Below, in pieces: positions 57,725 through 64,000 of a stretch of DNA of 64,000 nt. The position numbers and the translations under genes were made by a program. The stretch lies in the NCBI GenBank assembly GCA_036346255.1, contig CM070629.1:1617001-1681000 (forward strand), given 5' to 3'. The notes beneath the pieces were generated by a model. The model did no database searches. It was given only the letters and a program-made list of their open reading frames with translations, and was not told where the DNA came from. Source of the DNA: Ampelocalamus luodianensis. Taxonomy: Eukaryota; Streptophyta; Magnoliopsida; Poales; Poaceae. The first letter of the stretch is position 1, and every line of letters begins with the position of its first letter.

Positions 57725-60700
57725 ATGGGGACCCTCGGGCGCGCGATCTACACGGTGGGCAAGTGGATTCGCGGCACGGGTCAGGCCATGGACCGCCTCG
57801 GATCCACCATCCAGGGCGGCCTCCGCGTCGAGGAGCAGCGTAAGCGGACTTCGTCGCCCATCTCCGTCTCTCTCTTCCTTGGCCTAGCCGCCGCTTGCTC
57901 CCTATTGGCTCATTGTTTCCTCCGAAAGATCGAGTCTTTCCGCTAATCTTTTCGATTTCGTGGAGTCTTAGCCTTAGCCCATCGGCCAGTTCGTCCTTTA
58001 GAAGGTCATAGACTCGTAGTATTAGATCAGGTTGCCGCATTCTTTAGTGTGCTTGCAACTTTGGGATTGTTACGGGAGAGAATGAAACTGGAATAGAAAT
58101 GGACACTGGTAATGTGATTCGAGAGTTGAAATGGGCTTAACATTTAGGTTCCTGTGCTATCGTTCGAGTTTTTCCTATTGTTTGTGTTTGTTTGCAGTAT
58201 CGTCAGTTGTTTGTGAGCTGTTGCATTAATCATTAGTGATTCTCATGTGTCAAAGAAGCAGTAAATTAAGCATAACAAAGCATGGTTACTGTGGTCGTTA
58301 TACTGCCTTTTGTGGAGATGTCATATTGGCATGTGTATTTCAACTGTATCTAACTTATGTTCCCTAGCGTCATGAACATTGAACAATGCCATTTCCTCTT
58401 CGAGTTAGATGCAGTGCTGTAGTTGGTGCTGATTAATTGTCACCATGCTGCAACTGGTAAACGGCTAGGAATTTGCATAAATTGGACACTACGATGAGTG
58501 TGTTTTTGTTATTTGGGGGGTCTTGTGTATTTAACTCGATAGATCATTGTGGAACCATGTATTACTTTGGTGAGATAGAAAAACTTTATTCCTGACTGGC
58601 ATGTTACCCTTTTGTATGCCTTTGTCAGTGTCAAGGCATTGTACGATCATTAACATATTTGAGAAAGAGCCAAGAATCCAGAGAGATGTTTTTGTTGCTC
58701 CCAGCGCAGCTGTCATTGGTGATGTTGAGATTGGACATGGATCCTCAATCTGGTATGGCTCCATTTTGAGAGGTAAACTCTTGGACAGTATACATTATAC
58801 ATGTGCTATTGAGTAACCATGGTCATTGTTTTCACGACCTTCTCTTTCCTCTTTGCATCAAATGTTTTTTTCCTCGAACCAGGAAGTGCTCTATGTATCA
58901 ATGTGTGTACTAAAGATTTTATTTTCTAAACGAACTTGATTCTGACAACACTACACTCAGGGTTATTGCTTATATGCAACAGATAACCTTCAATCGTCAT
59001 CCGTCACAAGATGCACATTTTTATTGAACAGCACTAGCACTTTTTTTTAACTGCAGCCCATGCTTGTGGCAATAACTGATGTCACATGCAGTGTCATATT
59101 TGTTAAGTTATTTTAGTTCACAGAGGATGTTTCTTGCGTTGTGTGTCACTTCATCTTGGAGTAGGCAAATTAACACAACTGGTTATGGTCATGAACCCAG
59201 AGCTTTCCAGTAGATTATTATGTTGTGCTCGGTAGGTCGAAGGTACCGATGAGAATGAGCAGCAAGGACCATAGAGAACTATTATGAGAGTAGTTCTGCC
59301 TGTGCAGTGGCACACTTGTATACAGGTGTTTTGAGTAGGGTAATACCACAGCCCTAAGCAAAGCAAGGGCAGTTCCTAAGCACATTCAGCCCAGTAAACT
59401 GTTAGATTATACCAAATGTGGAAAGTTAGATTATACCAAATGTGGAAAGTTAGATTATACCAAATGTGGAAAGTTAGATTATACCAAATGTGGAAACATG
59501 TACAATTACTAAATAGCCTCGGAAACATTTTTTTTTGGCTCATTGTTGTATCCATTAACTTTTAATGTGACAGTCCAGAATTCATAGATTTAGACCTTGT
59601 TCCATCAACCACAGCTCACTATCCCAAATATTTTATACTCCATACTAGAGAAGTATACTGGTTGTCTTATTGGCTAGTGACTCTAAACCTAAGTATCGTA
59701 AGGTCCAAACATTAAATCTTAGTGACATAGTGATTGGCTCTCGACAACTGTTGGGAAAGTATGCTATGCCTATTTCCTCATACTAAGTTAAGAACTACAT
59801 CCTGAAGAGTTACAACTTGCAAGGATGTGATATTCAAGCCTCATATACCGGTTTTTGGATTGGCATCAGTAACTTTGTTGGAGAATTGGGTTTGTTGAGG
59901 TCTTAAAGACATCTAGCGACTAGCGCAATATTGTTATGAGACTGGCATCCTCCATCACTACCTAGTCCATGCGGTGAGAATGCTTAAGATACCAATGATA
60001 CCTCCCAACTGATCCTTCCTAGTCAAATTCAAGAGAGAAAAGGATTTTGTATCATAGTGTGAAATAACTAGATCTTTGGTCTGTCATGCTTTCTTATTAG
60101 GTGAACTACAGATATTAGCGATGTTGGTAGTGATAACTGATAACAATTTTTTTAAAAAATTATTCTCGTCTTCAGGTGATGTCAACAGCATTCGTATTGG
60201 ATCTGGAACAAATATACAAGACAATTCCGTTGTACATGTTTCAAGATCTAACATTAGCGGGAAGGTCCTCCCAACCATAATTGGAAGCAACGTTACAGTT
60301 GGTCAGTAAAGAACTTTCTAGTTTGTTGCTGATTGATATTGGTACACACTCCAGTATGTTTCTATTATTTTGGCTTAGCTTATTTGGAAGACAATCACTG
60401 CATGTCATCATTTATACCAAACAGTATCATATAAGAATGCTCCATATCTTTAATTAAAATGCTGAGCTTCATTTTATCTGGATGGTTGACTCTATTATAC
60501 TACTGCCTAAACTAATAAACTTCTGCCAGGTCATAGTGCTGTTTTACACGCATGCACCATCGCTGATGAAGCTTTTGTTGGTATGGGTGCCACTCTGCTT
60601 GATGGAGTGGTGGTTGAGAAGCACAGCATGGTTGGTGCAGGATCTCTTGTTAAGCAGAATACGAGGATTCCTTCTGGAGAGGTGCTCTCTCATTTTCTTG

Positions 60701-61432
60701 CTAAGCTAGTTTTTTCACTTAACAGATGGGCAGTACACATTCAACTGCCATCATTTCATTACCGAGCAATATTGGCCACCGTATAATATACTAAGATGGA
60801 ACTCTTCACACTGATATATGATGTTTAGAAGATGCTCCTGCAGTCCTGCTCCGAAAAATAGCATATGGTTTGAATAATGCAACGGAATGTTTCACGGTTA
60901 GAGGCTTAGATAACATGTTTTGCAAAGAACAATTACAGTTAGAATGCCTTTACAACATAGTTACATGAATCTGTGTAGTTCTTAGGAGCCTTTCTGTTGG
61001 AGAACTACCAAACTAAGCTGCTCGCTGCATTCTTGTATTTATGTCCATATTTTAGGTTCCATGTTATGTATGTTCGACTTTATGTTTTAAAAAGTGATTC
61101 TATTTTATGTGACTTCACTGAATCATACGGTTGACTGAAATAATTAGGTCTGGGTTGGTAATCCTGCCAAGTTCCTGAGAAAGCTTACAGAAGAGGAGAT
61201 CGTGTTCATTGTCCAATCGGCAACCAACTATATCAACTTAGCTCAAGTTCATGCAGCTGAGAATGCCAAGAGCTTTGATGAGATTGAGCTTGAGAAGATG
61301 CTGAGGAAGAAGTTTGCCCACAAAGACGAGGAGTATGACTCGATGCTTGGGGTGGTCCGTGAAATCCCACCGGAGCTCATCCTTCCCGACAACATCCTCC
61401 CAGACAAAGCTCCGAAGGCTGTCGTAAGCTGA
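57725..61432 (+). CDS. GAMMACA1: Gamma carbonic anhydrase, mitochondrial complex I subunit (gamma-CA1/2 type)
   Basis: Subunit of the matrix-facing carbonic-anhydrase domain of plant complex I, which acts in assembly and perhaps CO2/bicarbonate handling. Five exons join in frame: 57725-57839, 58629-58772, 60176-60301, 60530-60681 and 61148-61432. The product is 273 residues. The N-terminus MGTLGRAIYTVGKWIRGTGQ is the family signature and overlaps the transit region. The core is a left-handed beta-helix of hexapeptide repeats (for example VFVAPSAAVIGDVEIGHGSS). All three zinc histidines of the family are present: NSVVH, VTVGH and AVLH. The active-site RGD and QDN elements are also there. The C-terminus forms the usual alpha-helix plus the PPELILPDNILP tail. 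It could be the CA1 or CA2 orthologue; gamma-CA-like proteins, which lack the His ligands, are excluded. Confidence 0.95.
59401..59496. repeat. 24 bp minisatellite, four perfect copies, in gamma-CA intron 2
   Basis: The unit, GTTAGATTATACCAAATG followed by TGGAAA, occurs four times without a mismatch at 59401, 59425, 59449 and 59473. Perfect identity indicates recent expansion. Confidence 0.97.
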
Positions 61433-61529
61433 ATGTCTTCTCAAGCCCTTCTTGGGATGCTTCGTGTTGTTACATGTTGACTTGGAACATTTGACGTATG
61501 TTTTGGTCCTATTCTCTGTTTTCCAGCCC

Positions 61530-61535
61530 AATAAA
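61530..61535 (+). terminator. Polyadenylation signal of gamma-CA
   Basis: AATAAA lies 98 nt after the stop codon. Motif match only. Confidence 0.5.
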
Positions 61536-61971
61536 ATTGGGTCGAGTGTTGTTTTAGGATCGACCATATACAGTTCCTCTCTTTGCATTACAATGAAGAG
61601 AAGCCCGAGGGCACTTTTACACCGTCTGTATGGAGCACACATCATTCAAGTAGCCTAGTTTTATACCGTAGAAGTGCTTTTTGATTGTGATATGTTTGTC
61701 TGTGCAAGCCTTTGAGCGAATAAATCTGTCCTCATTTTTTTCAGATTGCTTCCTGCTTTTAGGTGCAAGTACCTTGTGCCAGGTTAACAATGGAATAGAA
61801 ATTTGCATGCAGAGTAATACTCCTATGTTGCATACAGGCTCTAAACCTTAACATTTGTTGATTTCAACAAAACATGACAAAGAATTTACTTTATTGAAGT
61901 GATTACAAGATTCATACACAACACAAGCAACATCACTACGAATAGATGAATCACTACTGATGAGTGATGAC

Positions 61972-62453
61972 TCAAACAAGCCCAACAGTGTCAAGCTTCC
62001 TGTTGGCAAGCAGCTTCAATTCCATGTCACTCGACGAGCTAAAAGGCATCAGACAGCCCCGTGCCAGTCTTGAAGGTGACCTTGCCGGGCGCCGACTCGT
62101 CGACGTACACCTCCACGACGCTGAGCCAGAGCATCAGCTCCCTGCTCCTCACCCCCGCGATCTTCTTCAGCCTGCCCTTCTCCACGAACGCCGTCACCTC
62201 ACCGGCGTACGGCACGGTCTGCTTGATCTTCTCGAACGTGTGAGACGTACGTGCACTTCCTCCTCCCTCCCCCGGACGAGCCAGACGAAGCCCGCCGCGC
62301 GGTTGCTGCCGAACTCCTGCATGCCGTCCACGGGGGACAGGCCCTTGGGGAGCCCGAGCTCGGCGGACGCCTTCCTTCTCGCACGCGGCTGCGTCTCCGC
62401 ATGCAGACGACGTCGGCGCCGGCCCGGTAGCTCTCGATGGTTTGGGATGCCAT
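61972..62453 (-). pseudogene. DUF538 gene disrupted by frameshifts
   Basis: Starting from the ATG at 62453, the minus strand begins like a DUF538 protein (MASQTIESYRAGADVV). The rest of the family sequence continues only by changing frame. A DAA-CEKE segment follows, then ELGLPKGLSPVDGMQEFGSN and FVWLVRG in another frame. HTFEKIKQTV, ELMLWLSVVEVYVDE and KVTFKTGTGLSDAF follow in a third, and a last shift is needed to reach the end near 61972. About four single-step shifts are thus needed in 480 bp. The protein content is otherwise well preserved, so this is either a young pseudogene or a patch of poor sequence. DUF538 proteins are small, soluble, plant-specific proteins of unclear function. 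Confidence 0.82.
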
Positions 62454-63183
62454 TGCGGTTAAGTTCTGTGCTTGGTGGGCCGGGCTGTGTGTGACCGGTA
62501 AGAGAAGAGCTCTACTCTGGTGAGCTGGTCTGCAGTTACTACGTGATGATGCCTAGTGCAAGAACTTGCGAACTTGCGATGAGGCAGAGGTCAGGTGGTT
62601 TGTAATGTAGATGCATCAGAACGGAATACTGCTAGTGGTTGAGATGAGCGTCTACTAGATGGATTCCGGGCCAGACGCACGCACGGCTTCTCACCGAACC
62701 CGCGGCCGCGCACGGCGAAACGTTTCGCCGTCGTCGCCACCAACACCGCGATGCGGGCATGCTCCCGGTCCACGCGCAGCCGCGCTGTGTGCTTGCACCC
62801 CCAGGGAAATGGGCGCAGGCACGTTACTGTGCTTGCCAACTTGGGAGCTGGGACAGATCAGGTAAACAAAAAACAAAAATGTGCATCAGATTTGGATACT
62901 AGGAGCTAGGGGATGCATCCATGTCTCAGAAGAAAATGGCCTAGCAAGAAACTAGAGTACATGGTGCCAATGGAAAAACGACGACATCACGACAGGGCAG
63001 TTAAAATGATGCCTCGGCGTCGCCTTTCAGATCCGACTACAGGGCACTAAACTACATAGATCAGATATCTAACAACTGCACATGCCATGCGCCCACAAAT
63101 GTACATTCCGTAGAGGGAGGGTCAGAACTCAGTGCGTGGAAGAGGTTAGCAGGTGCCTGGCGCCGTCCTTGTATGTTCAGTGT
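62454..63183. other. Intergenic: upstream of the DUF538 pseudogene and 3' flank of the SCAB-like gene
   Basis: About 730 bp. The right part is probably the 3' UTR of the minus-strand gene ending at 63184. Short overlapping ORFs at 62.6-62.87 kb have no family features. Confidence 0.4.
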
Positions 63184-64000
63184 TCACCACGGGGTTTTGT
63201 CCCCTGGACCAGCAAGGATAATCTGCATTCAGCCAACAAAAAAGGTGAGGCGTGGCTGCCACAAGATAGTCAAAAAAAAAAAATTAGCGAAAATATTTAA
63301 CTCTGAGAAACCAAAACTCCTCGAGTCATAACGCGACGAAGTACAGCAACTTTTAAGCTCAGTGACTTACATTGCAATCTATAGCAAATCTCCGAGCGAG
63401 CATGATGGCTGAGTTACGCTCTCTGGTTGTTTCAAAGCCCAAGACCAAGCTGATGTCTTTTCTGGGTTGCCAAAAGATGGCCTGCGGGGCAGCATCTCCA
63501 CCGCCTCTAACGCCACATAACTGAAAATAGATAGCGATAAACACAGATTAGATTGCATTATAGCCAATGATGCAGAATACCAGCTATTGACGAGCGACAT
63601 GGAAGCAAGTTTCTCTGCAACTACCACCTTATAATGTTGAAAATGTTGCTACAGAATACCTGCATCGATGAGGAATAAAACTCCTTTGCAACGACTGTCT
63701 TTCCTTTATCAAGCCTCATCCGCAGTTTCCCAATACAAAGAACATGAATAGAATCTGTAGGCTGGTCGATTCCATTCACTTGAAGAACAACGACCTGCCG
63801 TAAGGGACAAAACAAGGGTACTCTCAAAACAATGACTTGAAGATACTAATTCACTTGATAAAGCTGCCGTAATGAGCTGTGGAGTGCAAGCACAAAAGGA
63901 CATTGTTAAGACTTAAGAATTAAGATAGGGTCAAAAGATGGCATTTTCTAATTTTTCAAGTGTTATTGAAATAAGCAATCAAAAGAAACTGATTTTTCGA
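63184..64000 (-). CDS. 3' exons of a SCAB-like actin-binding protein gene (partial)
   Basis: Three minus-strand exons, 63794-63660, 63520-63371 and 63222-63184, join in frame with good GT-AG sites and encode the last 107 residues of a protein whose start lies beyond the right edge. The sequence runs VVVLQVNGIDQPTDSIHVLC, then KGKTVVAKEFYSSSMQLCGV, then RGGGDAAPQAIFWQPRK, then TTRERNSAIMLARRFAIDCN and finally ILAGPGDKTPW and stop. From memory this matches the C-terminal Ig-PH fusion domain of SCAB (stomatal closure-related actin-binding protein), which binds and bundles F-actin in guard cells. Certainty about the coding exons is high; the family name is moderately sure. No further exon is apparent between 63795 and 64000. 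Confidence 0.7.

Noticed and set aside
1..64000. tRNA, rRNA, CRISPR, phage or bacterial defence systems
   Set aside because: No tRNA-like T-loop/anticodon arrangement, no rRNA sequence and no spaced direct-repeat array were seen; gene structures are plainly plant nuclear.

Overview
The window is plant nuclear DNA, almost certainly from a grass (Poaceae). Genes are split by GT-AG introns. The first exons are very GC-rich while later exons and introns are AT-rich (clearest in the SYF1, bZIP and ATP12 genes), which is typical of grasses. Protein families are plant-specific and the spaces between genes hold small plant transposons. I saw no rRNA, tRNA, CRISPR or bacterial-style operon.

Layout, left to right. 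(1) 26-9484 (+): the C-terminal half (about 2,000 residues, 16 exons) of the TRA1/TRRAP pseudokinase, with a hAT-type MITE in one intron. (2) 10834-12806 (+): a two-exon GPI-anchored secreted protein whose intron carries an internal direct duplication. (3) 13.9-15.2 kb: a class III peroxidase pseudogene abutting an internally deleted Ty1-copia remnant. (4) 18284-25076 (-): a seven-exon, divergent cytochrome P450 carrying a 1.84 kb non-autonomous LTR element in intron 3 and an 829 bp hAT-type element in intron 1. (5) 28428-33015 (+): splicing factor SYF1. (6) 33778-36003 (-): a type II membrane P-loop sulfotransferase. (7) 38599-41163 (-): a membrane-tethered bZIP of the bZIP17/28 ER-stress class. 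(8) 42493-44543 (+): the mitochondrial ATPase assembly factor ATP12, divergent from the bZIP, with a 917 bp long inverted-repeat element between the two. (9) 46.6-56.7 kb (+): three intronless HSL/GID1-like carboxylesterases in a dispersed tandem array with a smaller inverted-repeat element between the first two. (10) 57725-61432 (+): mitochondrial gamma carbonic anhydrase of complex I. (11) 61972-62453 (-): a DUF538 gene broken by several frameshifts. (12) 63184 to the window end (-): the 3' exons of a gene resembling SCAB, a plant actin-binding protein.

The genes are mostly unrelated housekeeping loci and do not form a pathway. The carboxylesterases are a local gene family. ATP12 and gamma-CA both serve mitochondrial respiratory complexes, probably by coincidence. 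I did not find an obviously new multi-gene system. The most distinctive signals are well-bounded small transposons with target-site duplications: two long-hairpin, Mutator-like elements, two hAT-like elements and one TRIM-like LTR element. Also notable are a P450 with an atypical I-helix and signs of sequence exchange between two carboxylesterase paralogues. Exon coordinates were read by eye from splice consensus and reading frame.
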